NCBI RefSeq assembly: GCF_945859705.1
Contig: NC_079136.1
Coordinates: forward strand, 55,690,094 to 55,754,093
Source of the DNA: Episyrphus balteatus
Taxonomy: Eukaryota > Arthropoda > Insecta > Diptera > Syrphidae
DNA: 64,000 bases
Direction: 5' to 3'
The notes under the pieces were generated by a model, which worked only from the letters and a program-made list of their open reading frames with translations, made no database searches and was not told where the DNA came from. The position numbers and the translations under genes were made by a program. Of this stretch, positions 12,257 to 23,777 are shown piece after piece. The stretch's first letter is position 1, and the number at the start of each line of letters is the position of its first letter.

Positions 12257-12659
12257 AAAAATTATATACTTTTAAAATTATTATTAATAGATTACTAAAA
12301 ACTAATGGAATGTTATTATCAGAACAAAAGCTAAAATTCATGATTTACAACCAGTAAAAAAATAATTCTTTTTTGTTTTTGTAGTTGTTTTTTTAAATTT
12401 CGATAAGACATGTATTAAAGAGCTATACAAGCTCTTCCGAAGCTATCTGTCAAATTTGCTTCGGTAGAGCTTCGGTACAGATTAAGATTCTTATAGACGG
12501 CCAAACTTGTATAACGTTCTCCTTTTTCCATGCCCAACAACCTTACTAGAGTTTAAAAGAAGCTGAAATGTAGCTTTCGTTATACCTTAACCGAAGCTGA
12601 AATGTTAGTTGGGTACTGATGTTAACGAACACAAGCTTTGGATATACAAATGGGTTTAC

Positions 12660-13575
12660 TACTAATAACGAACCCTGCAAACGAAATAGGACAGTAAATT
12701 TGGGCCTTCGAATGCTATATGGCAGATATATTTTCCATCAAAGACTAATTTCACTATTCAAAGTGGTCGATGAAAGCCAACATTTCCGTTCCTCTAACCT
12801 AGACGAATTGAAAGTAGTCATTTAAAATCTTAAGTCGAATAAAACTGCTGGAGCTCACGACCAGCTAAAATACATATTTAAAGCAGCCTGGTCGGAAGAA
12901 AGCATGCCCGCAGTACGGAGAATAGAAATCTCGGCATTTTATGTCTGCTCCTTAAGAAAAGAGATTCTTGTGCACACTACCTAGGAATTAGTCCCATTAA
13001 CATTACATATAAGATCTTATCCTTCCTTCTTAGTCATATTACATAAAGATCTGGAGCTCTTCTTTAACTATTCGAAGGTCCTTACCAGTGTGGGCTTAGA
13101 CCGAGAAATTCCATCATCGACCAAATAATCAAATTACTACAAATATTCAGAAAAACCTTGGAACATCAAGTCTCAAATAAAGGTTTTACACTTGATTCGC
13201 TGTCTGCCACTTTTTTAGCATCACCCTTTTCAAACGTCACGTCAAACTCCAACGTCAACACCAGAGACACCATTTTTCAAAAGTCCGTCCAGCTGAATCC
13301 ATATGCGACGATATTGACATTATCTAAAGCGGTTTATCAGCCGCTGTTACGTTGACTTGACCTGAAAAGTTCTTTTGTGAGCAACTTAAGTGTCCTTAGG
13401 CTAGCCTTTGCCATCAGTCCTGCTATATGGTACAGTTGGCTTTCGATTGTTTCAAGAGAAAAAATCTCCGGGTGATTTTTAGTAACCTTTGGGTTAATGA
13501 TGTACGAGTTGTGCAAGGAAACTCAGCACAACGAGTAAAGATGCATCGACTGATATGTTTAGGTCATGTGGGAAA
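12660..13575 (+). pseudogene. Decayed LINE reverse transcriptase (ORF2 fragments)
   Basis: Several short plus-strand pieces in changing frames read like a non-LTR retrotransposon RT. At ~12833-12930 there is LKSNKTAGAHDQLKYIFKA, like the K-x-N-K-A-A-G-x-D segment. At ~12930-13030 GILCLLLKKRDSCAHYLGIS and PINITYKILS match the 'IxPIxKKGD..NYRGISLLN..YKILS' block. At ~13075-13165 PYQCGLRPRNSIIDQI and FRKTLEHQV match the 'YQCGFRPGRSTIDQI' block. A C-terminal piece at ~13450-13575 has RKNLRVIFSNLWVN and MHRLICLGHV, like the 'RLRWAGHV' tail. Frameshifts and stops separate the pieces and the catalytic YADD block was not found, so the element is dead. Family match is from memory of LINE motifs; the clade (RTE/Jockey-like) is uncertain. 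Confidence 0.7.
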
Positions 13576-13759
13576 ACAATGTTCAGCAACAGTTTTAGTT
13601 TTTTTTTTAGACCAGGAGACAGTTCTCTTTCAAGAGCTTCGTATGATTCTAGATATTAAACGTCTGGAGTTGCAAAGTCTTTTACTCCCTTGTCGGCTAG
13701 GTAACCCGAAAATATCCACCCGGCCAGAAAAAAAAGTTATTAAATGCCGTCAATTGTAG

Positions 13760-14363
13760 TCTTTCCTAAAATATAATATTAGAAGGAGACCATAATTACT
13801 CAAAAGATTAAGTAAAATATAAAGATTAAATATTATCTTAACTTTAAAAAAAGTTTTGTTATCCAAAATTAAATCTTTCAAAAACACATCAATTAGTGAA
13901 TCGTTTAATAAAGTCACATCCCGCATAAACCAAAAGAAAAGAAAAAAAAAATTGTTGAAAAGTTAATAAGACTTTTATCTTCTTCCAAAAAAAAATTCTA
14001 CACTTTACCATACCTTTCTTTCCACCTTGAAATCTCCATTATAAAAAAAATGTCTAATGTCAAAGGGAATAAAAAAAAAAAAAAAAATTGCCATAGAAAC
14101 CAATTTCGGTAGACCCTTACCACAAAAAAAAAAGGTAGACAAACTCACCCAAGTGTATAAACCAAATAGAACATAGAGTCAACCGTCACCATATCCTTAA
14201 AAAAAAAAATTAAACCAAAAAAAAAATAAAAGAAATACCTGTCTCCACGGTCAATATATAGGTAGGTAAAGATGGAAGAAACCGAAGCCGAAGAGTGGGA
14301 GAGAAAAATTGCTTCGATCTCCTTTGGGTTGATGTTCTGTTTATTTTGGCTAGCAATCTATAA
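13760..14363. other. Poly-A-rich spacer
   Basis: The stretch is dominated by A-runs and simple text with no exon or repeat terminus recognised. Confidence 0.5.
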
Positions 14364-15215
14364 AAAATAAATTGCACGACTGGGGTCGCACGTACTTGCT
14401 CTTATGCTTAAAGTAACTATAATGTTAAAGCTTTTCATTCAAGAAATTTAAAATTTGATATTTTGAAGAAATTTCATAAGTAGTATAAAAAAATTAAATC
14501 TGTTTTTATAATTAATTAAACTCCGTTTTAAATTATCTTAAAAAAAATAAAAAATATGCCATTTTATTTCTTGTATAAAAAGGTATTTTTAGAAAAAAAT
14601 TTTCGAAAATTGTAGGAGCCGTTTTTTAAAAAAATAATTTTTTATATATAAAAATGTTTTAACATTTTTCAAAAAAAAAGTTGGTATGCCATTTTGAAGA
14701 AATAATTAATTTACACATAAAAACTAAATTTCAAAATTTTTAATTGATTCGTTTTCAAAAAATTGATTTTTCAAAAAAAAATTTTGAAATATTTTTAAAA
14801 AAACCAAAAATGCGTTTTTTGAAAATTTTCTAAAATTTTAATATTATCTTTACTTACACACTTTTGTATAAAAATTTTCATTTAAATCGGGTTAATGTTG
14901 TACGAGATATTCAGAAACGAAAAAAACCGTTCTATGACAGGTACCGTTAATAACGGTACAAAAAATATTTTTTTTATTTAAAAAGTTGGCTATTATGTGT
15001 AGTACTACACACAAAAATTTTAATCAATATCGTTAGAGCCGTTTTTGAAAAAAATTAACTTTTGTATTTCCGTTATATGGCAGGTACCGTTAGTTTTGGT
15101 CATAAAAAAAAAATTTCAATTTCCCCTCTAGGGAATCACCAAAAACTGCTAACCACCAAGTTTGAAGAAAATCACTTCACTCGTTTAGGCTGCAGCTCCA
15201 GATAGAGACAGACAC

Positions 15216-15268
<53 letters not shown>

Positions 15269-15391
15269 ATTGCCGGACCCACTTTTTTGGCATTCTCCAT
15301 CATCGTAATGTCATGTAAAATTGTTATCTCGAGTTCGATTTTTTTTACGAATCCTAAACTTGCCCTATAGTACCTATATCGCAAGTAAAAA
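14364..15391 (+). mobile_element. Family-A (GACA)n element, copy A1
   Basis: It begins 'aataaattgcacgactgggg' then 'cgcacgtacttgctctt' and ends 'acctatatcgcaagtaaaa'. It carries 'gtttaggctgcagctcc' just before a (GACA)n run, followed by 'cggacccacttttttggca'. The ends share short inverted TACTTGC. The layout of a conserved core beside a (GTCY)n tetranucleotide run is like the dipteran mini-me and DINE-1 (Helentron-like) elements; that assignment is by resemblance. A full-length inverted copy lies at 61673-62668. No coding capacity remains. Confidence 0.8.
15205..15267. repeat. (GACA)n microsatellite inside element A1
   Basis: About 15 units of GACA/CAGA follow 'ccagatagagacagacacaca'. The run sits in the place occupied by the expanded 8-mer array of copy A4 (58054-58682) and by only three units in copy A2 (near 33780). 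Confidence 0.9.
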
Positions 15392-17518
15392 GGACAAAGG
15401 ACCTTCTTTTTCTAATAAATAGCTGAAATTGTTTGTTTGTTTTCCACCTCCACTCCTTTCTTTTCTCCGTTCGATTCGATCATTGAAAAAAGACCAAACG
15501 CAATGAGTCTTTATAACGGTATTCGAACGGCCATCAAGATTACACAATGCTTTATGTTTCCGTTTTGTCAATCAATATAGAAGAGTATACTCAAACCTAC
15601 ATATAGACCATTTTGAATGCCAATCAATTTGTCAAAGGACTTTGAAGAGGAAAGAAATTTTTATTATATTCTTTTATTTTCTCGACTGTTCACGGAAGGG
15701 GATTTTATTATTGTTTTTTTCCCCCTAGAAAAGGGACCTAAGCTTGAAATGAACATTTTACTCCAAAGTCAATAAAAAAAAAAACACCCCCGCCAATTAA
15801 AACTAAACCAAACCAATTGGACTATTTTAGGGGTTCACTGCGTTACGCTGCGAGACTTTCTTCAGGCAGTAAATTCCTAATCTTTTGGTATCAGCTTGCC
15901 CACTGAAGGATGAGTTATTTAGAATCTCCAATTAACTTTGACATTGAAAAGGATATCGAGCGGTTAAGCGATGGGTTCCCCTCTCGTCCTTTGAGTACGA
16001 GGGTGTTTCTGGATCACAGAAAAGTGTCCTTTCTTTTCGTATTTTATTAATATTTAGAGTGTTTCGTAAAGTAAATTTAGCATTTTAGGTCCTCAATTAA
16101 GGTTTTTGGCCTCTCCTTCCTCTAAAATGGGGTTTGTGTGGAAAGGATGCGAGCACAGAAATGAATATAAACTGAGAATGATTGAAATAAAAATTGACGC
16201 TTAGGCCTAAGGGTAATTAATTGCCAAAGTTTAATAAATTTTTATTAATTTCATCGCATTTGGACAAGTCGCTGTGAGGCTTGACATGCAGAAGTCTTCC
16301 TTTTTTTTTTTTGGACAGAAAAGCTGTTTATAATAATTCACTGTAACGTTCGCGGGTGTTGATTAATTAATTGCTTGGTATACTTGGTAGTCCTTGTGGG
16401 TTGTTGTATTAAGGGTGAACACATAGATGTACGTACATTGCACAAGTACCTTCATGATACATGAAAAATGTAATAAATCATTTAGCCATGAAGGGACACA
16501 TGCATGTTATTTGGTAATGTAAGTTCATATTTAAGAAGAGTAAATGTTTTTGTTTGTTAAATTAATATAACTGAAAGTAAAATTTCATGTAGGGTAAAGG
16601 TGCGGAAGATGAATGGCATCACACTAATCTGAACTTAAAACTTAAGCTTAGTATGGAAACATTCTGAAAAGGCAAAAAATCAAAAAGTCGAAGGCAGCCC
16701 CAGCCCAATTCATGGTGATGATAAAAGCGCTGGCCTGCTAGCTTCAATTGGCGCCTTTGCAGAGAAATAGTGCATCTAAAGTACCATTTTCTGATTTAGT
16801 GAGGGTAACTGTACGAAATCAGTTGGACCCCACGTCTAAACACATGACGGACCCAAAACGCGTTATTTCGGATGTTTTGGCGTAAGTAAAACATCCATAA
16901 TGCAATCGGTGAGCGTGAGCCCGCACGAAAAAAAGACTACCCTAAAAAATAAGCGGATCTCTGCACGGTTTTTGGCTGCGGATAAAACGTCTGTCGTGGG
17001 TGTTTCCGTAATTAGTAAGAGAAGGACGTCAGTATCAAACTAGTTTTAAGTGTTTGCCCTCATTAAATTAGTTTTCATAAAATTGGTACTTTTTGATGCA
17101 CATCTTTTGTCATCACAATGAATGAAACTAGCTACAATATTAATTATAATTGATTGCTGTCAGCTCTCGGACTCTGGTTATTAAAATAAAGTACAAAAAA
17201 ATGTCCCTAATATTTAGAATTACGAATTGAAATGTAGTACTAAAAGAGGTTGTCTGTAAGGCAGGTTTACGGACGATGATTTTACGTGATAACGTCGTCA
17301 GAAAACAGGTTGTGTGCTTTTGTTTAAAATGATTCAATTGAAGCTTTTACTTTTTTAACTTTTTTCAAACAATCATAATTTACAAGAAAAGGCTAAAAAA
17401 AAATACCTTTTTTATTTTCTCATTATATTAATTTTTTTATTTTAAAAGCTTACAAAAAAAATTATGCAATTTAAAAGCTAAGTACCTATTTCTTTTTAAG
17501 AATAAAATCATTTTTAAA
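15392..17518. other. Mostly unique DNA, nothing assigned
   Basis: No gene is supported. TAATTAATTG sites occur at about 16214 and 16361. At ~17246 the phrase 'ggttgtctgtaaggcaggtt' recurs in altered form near 63078, so part of this stretch is old repeat. Confidence 0.35.
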
Positions 17519-18840
17519 TTTTTGCAATGCTCAAAAAGTATAAAAATAATTTATTGAAAACAATCATGAATTTTTATCTTCTATCGTCATTAATTCCATT
17601 TTTTTCCCTAACAACCTATAAAAAATTTTATACCATCTGAAAGCTTATTGTCTTAGCTCAAAATATATATGTATATCGATCAGGTCTATGAGACATCTAC
17701 AAAAAGAGCTAGAATTTTTTGAACTCGATCAAATTTCATTAAAAAAAAGCAAAAAAAAAAACATTTATTTTTATGTTCTCACGCTATGGAATCAATTTTT
17801 TTGTTTGACAACCTATAAAAAATTTTATACAATGTGAAAGCTTATTATTTCACCTTTCATATGACGTATCAATCTCATTTCAAAGATGCCTACAAGAGAA
17901 GTTAGAATTTTTTAAAGTCAACCATGTCGAATTTCCAGACTGAGATTCCGGTACTTCCCACACTGGTGGCTGTTCGGGGGCAACAGATCTCCACTGGTGT
18001 TTTGAGGTTTTTCGCAAGTTTCTTGAATTAACATTGTGTAGCTTGTGGTTAATCTATCGTTATGTGTGATATACCAAATGCTCTTGGTCAAAAGTGATAA
18101 CCTGTTGAATTCTAAAATTTTATTTTACTGTTATCTTAAAATTGTGCTTACAAAAATGATTGAAACTTCGCACACATATAATCGTGGTCATGGTCTATCA
18201 TTACTCCATATACTTTATTCCTGTATCTATTAAATAAAAATTGGTTAAAAACGGTCAAAAATCGTGTTTTTTAAAAACTAGTTTCTTCCGTTATTCAGTC
18301 AAAACTCTTAAAAAGATTCCAATTTTTTGCACATGCATGCATAAGGCACAAACCTACATGTCCTATAAATTTTTGAACGCTCCAAAAAAAAACTGAAAAT
18401 CAAAAACTATCCAAAAATACCCCTAAAAAACAAGGTGTTTTTCAAAAATTCATATTTCGAAACGCAGAGTGTTGGACCCCTAATTTTTTTTCCCTCATCT
18501 TTCACCTGGCACCTTTAGAATTGTCAAAAATAATTTCCCCTACAAAAAATCATCATTTTGTCATAGCCCCAACACGTGTACAACGTTCAAACAAAACGTT
18601 ATATGTAGCTTAGTTTCAAAATTTTTTAGAATTTTTTCTTAAATGCAGTTATTCTTAAATAAGTGTTATCTATCTATAACAATAAAGATCAACTCTCTAC
18701 GATTTCACTTTTAGATTTTAGCCCAAACTTCATCTTTCCGTTTTACCCCTGTTTACCCTATTAAATGACACAATTTTTAAAAATCCTTCATTTAGATTAA
18801 GCTTTAGGTTATTATCTTTCAAATAAGCTATAGAAGATTT
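17519..18840 (+). mobile_element. Family-B interspersed repeat, copy 2 (fullest)
   Basis: It aligns with 7829-9080 from 'tttttgcaatgctcaaaaag' to 'aagctttaggttattatc', and includes a block at ~17941-18070 ('gagattccggtacttcc', 'ggtgttttgaggt', 'gttatgtgtgatat') that is shared with copy 3 at 44.2 kb but absent from copy 1. The open frame inside at 18045-18233 is part of the repeat and not a gene. Confidence 0.75.
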
Positions 18841-18877
18841 TTGTACCTCTAATAGTTTATTTTTAATTGAAATTTTT

Positions 18878-18900
18878 TGCCGCACTGCGAAAGTGCGGCA
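18878..18900. repeat. GC-rich 9-bp hairpin near the end of family-B copy 2
   Basis: TGCCGCACT pairs with AGTGCGGCA across a 5-base GCGAA loop. It stands out as GC-rich in very AT-rich DNA and lies about 40 bp after the last sequence shared with copy 1. Helitrons carry a GC-rich hairpin near their 3' end, but no CTRR terminus follows closely, so that link is only suggestive. Confidence 0.6.
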
Positions 18901-20334
18901 TGTTTCCACATATAAATAAAATGATTTTCCTCTTTAAGTGGTTTTCTTTTAAATTTGCGCGTTCAAGAAATTAAGAAGATTTGACCGCTAAATTCAACAC
19001 GGAAGTCATCTTGGCAAAAATCATGCAGAAATCCGATAAATTTGAAGTCCGCTTGTTTTTAGGTGGCCTTTTTCTCCGTGTAGGTATTTGAAATCTTAAA
19101 ACTCTCTTATCATACCCACAGTAACAAATTTAATACGAAATCAATAAAGCGATACAATTATCGATTCTCCTTCTCAATGGAAAGAAGAAAAAAAAAACAA
19201 TAAATTTCGAAATATCCAGAAAGTAAATGTACATTTTTCTTCATTTGCTTCAACTTTAACAAAGTTTCACTCTCTCTTTGGTCCTTCCCTAGCAAATAAG
19301 GTACTACAATAAATTAATTTATCCCAAACTTGTACTCATTAATAATCGATTTAACTGTATTTTATTGTCGATGCCATAAAGTTGAAAAAAAAAGAAGAAG
19401 AAAAAAAATTAACAACCATTAAAAGAGACAAAAAAAAAAACTAAAAACTTCCTGAGCATTTTTACAAAACGACACCCAAATGACTGAAAAAAAAAGTTGA
19501 AACAATTTATTAATGACTGCCAAATTTTGTGGTTTGTCTATATAATAAGGCCTCCTCCGATCGATGATAACGTTTATTTAGTTAGATTTTCAAGAATTCG
19601 TCACATGAATTCAAATGAAGGACTTTATTTAAGAAAATCAATAATAATGAAAAAAAACCAAAAGATAAAGTTGAGGTTTTATGTCTAAGAGAGATAACTT
19701 TTTCACAAGTTCCTTATACTTATCCTTGATATAGTGCATATACCTTTTCTCCTTAATCCGAATAATTAATTAAGCTTAACTACCTTTGTCCACACCAATT
19801 ACGACTACTTTTCTTAATTAAACCCATCTCGGGATCTAGAGAAATCCAAAAGGCTCGCTCGCAACCTTCACTTATTAAATATATTAACCTTGAGATAACC
19901 CCGGAAGGTATTTAGAAGACCAACGAAAAAAAAAATTAATATATTTTCCATTTTTCAACCTAATTTTTTTGTTTTTTTTTTGTTTTGTTTTGTTTTGGTC
20001 TCAGTCTTTATCCTTTTTTTCCAGATGGTTTGCATTTCTACATTAAAATTCAGGGCAAAATGTTAAACCAACCACTAAGAAATAAACCAAAAGTTTTCTA
20101 CTCTAAGCTTTGGTGTTGTTCATTCTCTAAAAGTAAAAAAAAAAATAATTTAAAAAAAAGGACACCCGTAAATTAAGGAAAACAAAAAAATAGAAAGAAA
20201 ACCTTTTTCTTGCCTTGCAGATGTGGTTCGTCGAAGACACTCTCTCTCTCAAAACTGAAACTTAAACCCTTTTTGTCTCTTGGAGAGCTCTGATAGAGGT
20301 GCTCCTGCCTGCTCGTATCTCGTTTTAAAGGGAT
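18901..20334. other. AT-rich DNA with an orphan splice-acceptor-like site
   Basis: No gene is called. A good acceptor-like stretch (pyrimidines, then TTGCAG) ends at about 20220 and is followed by ATGTGGTTCGTCGAAGACAC, open for 14 codons to TAA; without a partner exon this is not a supported gene. TTAATTAA-type sites cluster around 19760-19820 in otherwise unique DNA. Confidence 0.3.
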
Positions 20335-20342
20335 ATATAGGC

Positions 20343-20880
20343 CAGGGTTCGGACTTCAGTTTCAAAATTTCGAAGCAAATTTGAAAAAAAAAGTGAAGTA
20401 GATCCAAAATTTCGGAAGTAGATTTCAAAATTAAACTTTCAGAACATTTATTTACAAAAATTTATTCAAAAAAAAAAATTATTTTTCAACAAAATTATTT
20501 TTCTTTACTTTTTTTATTATGACCTTTTCCAAAAAACCTTTCTCATCTAGTGGTTGTAACGGTGCTTTGGGATAATCTAACAAATTTTTGATCAGGAATT
20601 CTTCAAAATCAGTCAAAATTACTTTGATAAACTTTATTTATATATTGAGTTCGAAAAATAATTGAGCTCCATTCATCTTTTGAGATTTCAGTTGAGCTTT
20701 ATTTCTCAACCAGATTTAAAATTGAAGTTAAATCCTTTTCTCTAAATTTATTATTTGAAAAATATTTTTCAATCAAGAAATAGAAGTAGATCCTGAAAAA
20801 GAGAAGTAGGGAAGTTGATTTTATTTTTTTTCAAAAAATCGAAGTAAATCTACTTCGATCGAAGTAAAGTCCGAACCCTG
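20343..20880. mobile_element. hAT-type MITE with 8-bp target duplication
   Basis: The left end CAGGGTTCGGACTT and the right end AAGTCCGAACCCTG are perfect inverted repeats over 14 bp. The element is flanked on both sides by ATATAGGC (20335-20342 and 20881-20888), an 8-bp duplication. CAGGG ends and 8-bp duplications are hallmarks of the hAT superfamily. The 538-bp interior is AT-rich and non-coding, with recurring 'gaagtagat' motifs near both ends that could be subterminal transposase sites. Confidence 0.9.
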
Positions 20881-20888
20881 ATATAGGC

Positions 20889-23524
20889 CCTAAATGTGAT
20901 CCTTTTTTTTTCTTGTGTCTTTGTTGTTGTTGTTTATTCTTATCTTATGTTAAATTTTTGGCACAAAAGAAAAACAAAGGATAACAATAACCAAACATTG
21001 AAGCGAGTCCCAAAAGGACCTCTTTTTCGTTTCCTTAAGGCAACTTTCGTGTTTATCCTGCATTAATTTGTCTTTAAATGAACTACTGATATCGAGGGAT
21101 CGGGCCCGGAAGAATCAGAAAATAAATTGAAAGGACACCCAGTCAGAGCTCACATCCAAGAACCTTTTGCGTATTGGGAAGTTGTTCTCTTTTAGGTTAA
21201 GAAAAACAATAATAATTAAATGGATTCAGATAGCCTAGAGTGGCTGTATAAATGTTTGTGATAGGTTTTGTAGCTTTGTGAATAAAATTAAATGAGAATA
21301 TAAAGTGTGTGGGTATGTGTTAACGTCTTGTATCTTGTATTTATACAAAACAAATAGAAAAACTAAAGAAAAAAATTCAATTTTTCGATAAAAAAGAATA
21401 AGAGGCACCACAGGGTTGATTGTATTTTGTTTTTTTTTTTTTTTTTTAGATTTTACCAAATTTAGTATAAAGGGTGTTCTAAAATGTACACAAGATTTAA
21501 AATAGAATACATAATTTTTAAATTTTATTTTAAATAGAAACATAAATAAGATAAAAAAGCTTAGGTTTGCATGGAATAAAACTCCCGTAGTCTATAAACA
21601 CTGTTTTGTACCCAAGGAATTTTATCCAAAAAGATTTTATAATGTTGGTGAGTAAAGAATATGACAGACAAAATGTACCGAACTTCAACTTAATAACTTA
21701 ACTTAATATCACGTGAATTAAAAAGAACCAATGAGAAACAATAATTTTTCAGAGATGCTGCGCATTAATTTTTTTTTTAATTGTGATTGGTAAATAGCTC
21801 TTGAGAGCGTCTCCGCAAAGCCAGCGGACGAGCAAGACGCTTCCAACGATACCTCATTTGTTAAATTTTGTTAAGTAGTTTGGGAACTATAATGGCACAG
21901 ATGAATAATTAAAAATAGCCGCGATTTTGGAATATTTTTTTCGTTGGTTCGCCTAACATCTTAGACAAAGAATTGACTACAACCAAATATTATTTTTCCA
22001 ACACTGCAAGGAAAAAAACAAATTATATATCTTTAGCAGTGTTTTGGTGGTATTCGGTATTTTACTGAGTAAACTTTTTCTGCTGTTAACACCAACAAAC
22101 GATTACTTTCATTTATTATTAACAATCTTTTACTGTTAAAGGGTCACAAGTGTAAAGGTTTAGACAAAAAATTTCTCTGTAAACCAACAAATAAAAGACT
22201 TTTTTTTAATCCTTAGTAATCAGTTTTTGTTGTTTTTTACTGAGCTAAGTACTGGGTTACCAATAAAACACGACTTCTTAAGCTTGAAAATGTGAAACAT
22301 AGTAGGTAGGTACATTCACATTGGTTTGACTTCACAAAAATTATTAACAGGACCTTCTATTATAAATTTCTAAAAATGAGCTGAAAAAGTATATCGGCAA
22401 ATATATTTAATTTCGTCTATAATTTTTTTTACTGTCAAATTTTGGAGGTATTTTGAAAAACAAAGTATGCAGTTTTAATACATATATCAATATGGCCTAC
22501 AAAACGTATTAGATCACGAGAAAAATATTTAAAAACAATTGTTTTTTTTTTGTTAAACAGTGTAGGTATTGCAATGTTAAAATTTGTAATTTTTCTTAAA
22601 ACAAGGAAGTCAAAAAACGAAGTAAAATCAAAAATTTGACAGATAAGTGTTAAATTATTTTGTTTTTTTTTCTGTCAAATAACATAAGCATTATTTCAAA
22701 TATCTTTCGTGCTGATTTGTGGTGAATTATTTCTCAAACATCGAATTTCACGGTTTTGACTTTTAAACGTCCGTATCTCGAGTTGAAGATCTATTATAGT
22801 TTTTGTTTGTATGTGTGACTTTTATACTGGGTGTCCCGGAATGCGATAAGAAGATTTTGAAAGATGATTCTTGGGTATATTTGAAAAAAAAAAAAAAAAA
22901 AAAAATTGTTCTACAGTAACTCTCTATCTGCAAAGTTGATACCCTTTAGCGATGATTTAAAAAAACGCTTACTTTGGTTTGCATTTTATTTATTCTTATG
23001 AAGAAAACAATAATGAACAAAAATATTTGTCACAAGTTTGGCAGAAAACTTAAAGCTTTTTTGATATTTGGGTAAAATCTCTAAAAAATGTGTTTTTTTG
23101 CTTTAGTCGAAAATGGGTACGAATTAAAAACTTATTTTATAGTCTATTTAATAGATCGGAGCTCGAGAGCAAAAATAGAACAAATTCGTTCAAGAGGTTT
23201 TATTACTGATTATGATTCCTTGGCATAAAAGAATACTCCAGCCAAAAGTGCTACTAAATCCATTGGTGCATTTCTGAGAAAACGGCAACACTGGTCGGTT
23301 TTCAGTTTTTTTGATTAAACTCGAAACTTTGAAATGTTTTTACTAGCAGGGTGGCGCTGTCGAAAAAAAAATGAACTTTGAAGCGTGGCAACCCTATGCC
23401 TTGACAGGATGTCGTCAGGCATCTCATGTGCAAACTATTTCTTTAGACACTAACTTTAAGAAAATAAAACTCTCAACTGTTGTAACGATGAGGGTAGGTC
23501 GGCCTATGGCGAGATTTTCTACTA
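20889..23524. other. AT-rich DNA with old repeat phrases, no gene
   Basis: No exon is supported. The text contains repeat-like phrases such as 'actgggtgtcccggaatgcg' (~22828) and 'gccagcggacgagcaagacg' (~21820), but their partners and ends are not in the window. Long T and A runs are frequent (21420s, 22890s). Confidence 0.35.
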
Positions 23525-23528
23525 TTAA

Positions 23529-23773
23529 CCCTCTGTTGGCACACGGGTGCGAATTTGGCAGGACAAAAATTAAAAGTGGTCACAAAAAAGTGTCTTAATA
23601 ATTGTGAAAATACATTTTTTTGAATTGTGAATACAATATTCGAATTCCTCGGAATATTCTACATCAATTTCATATAGGTATGATTCTCTATAAAATAATG
23701 AGACCGAAAAAAGTTCTAGCGACATGAAAAAGTATAAATAAAATTCGCAAAAAAGAGGTGTGCCTACAGAGGG
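23529..23773. mobile_element. TTAA-flanked MITE (piggyBac-like), intact copy
   Basis: The element starts CCCTCTGTTGGCACAC and ends GGTGTGCCTACAGAGGG, giving inverted ends with one mismatch over ~16 bp. TTAA lies directly outside both ends (23525-23528 and 23774-23777), as in piggyBac insertion. The 245-bp interior is non-coding. A decayed copy is at 4775-5020. The ends differ from the CCCTAGAAAG type at 39536, so these are two separate TTAA families. Confidence 0.85.
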
Positions 23774-23777
23774 TTAA

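Noticed and set aside
20221..20265. Acceptor plus 14-codon frame as a terminal exon
   Set aside because: Too short, no polyadenylation context specific to it, and no donor partner in the window.
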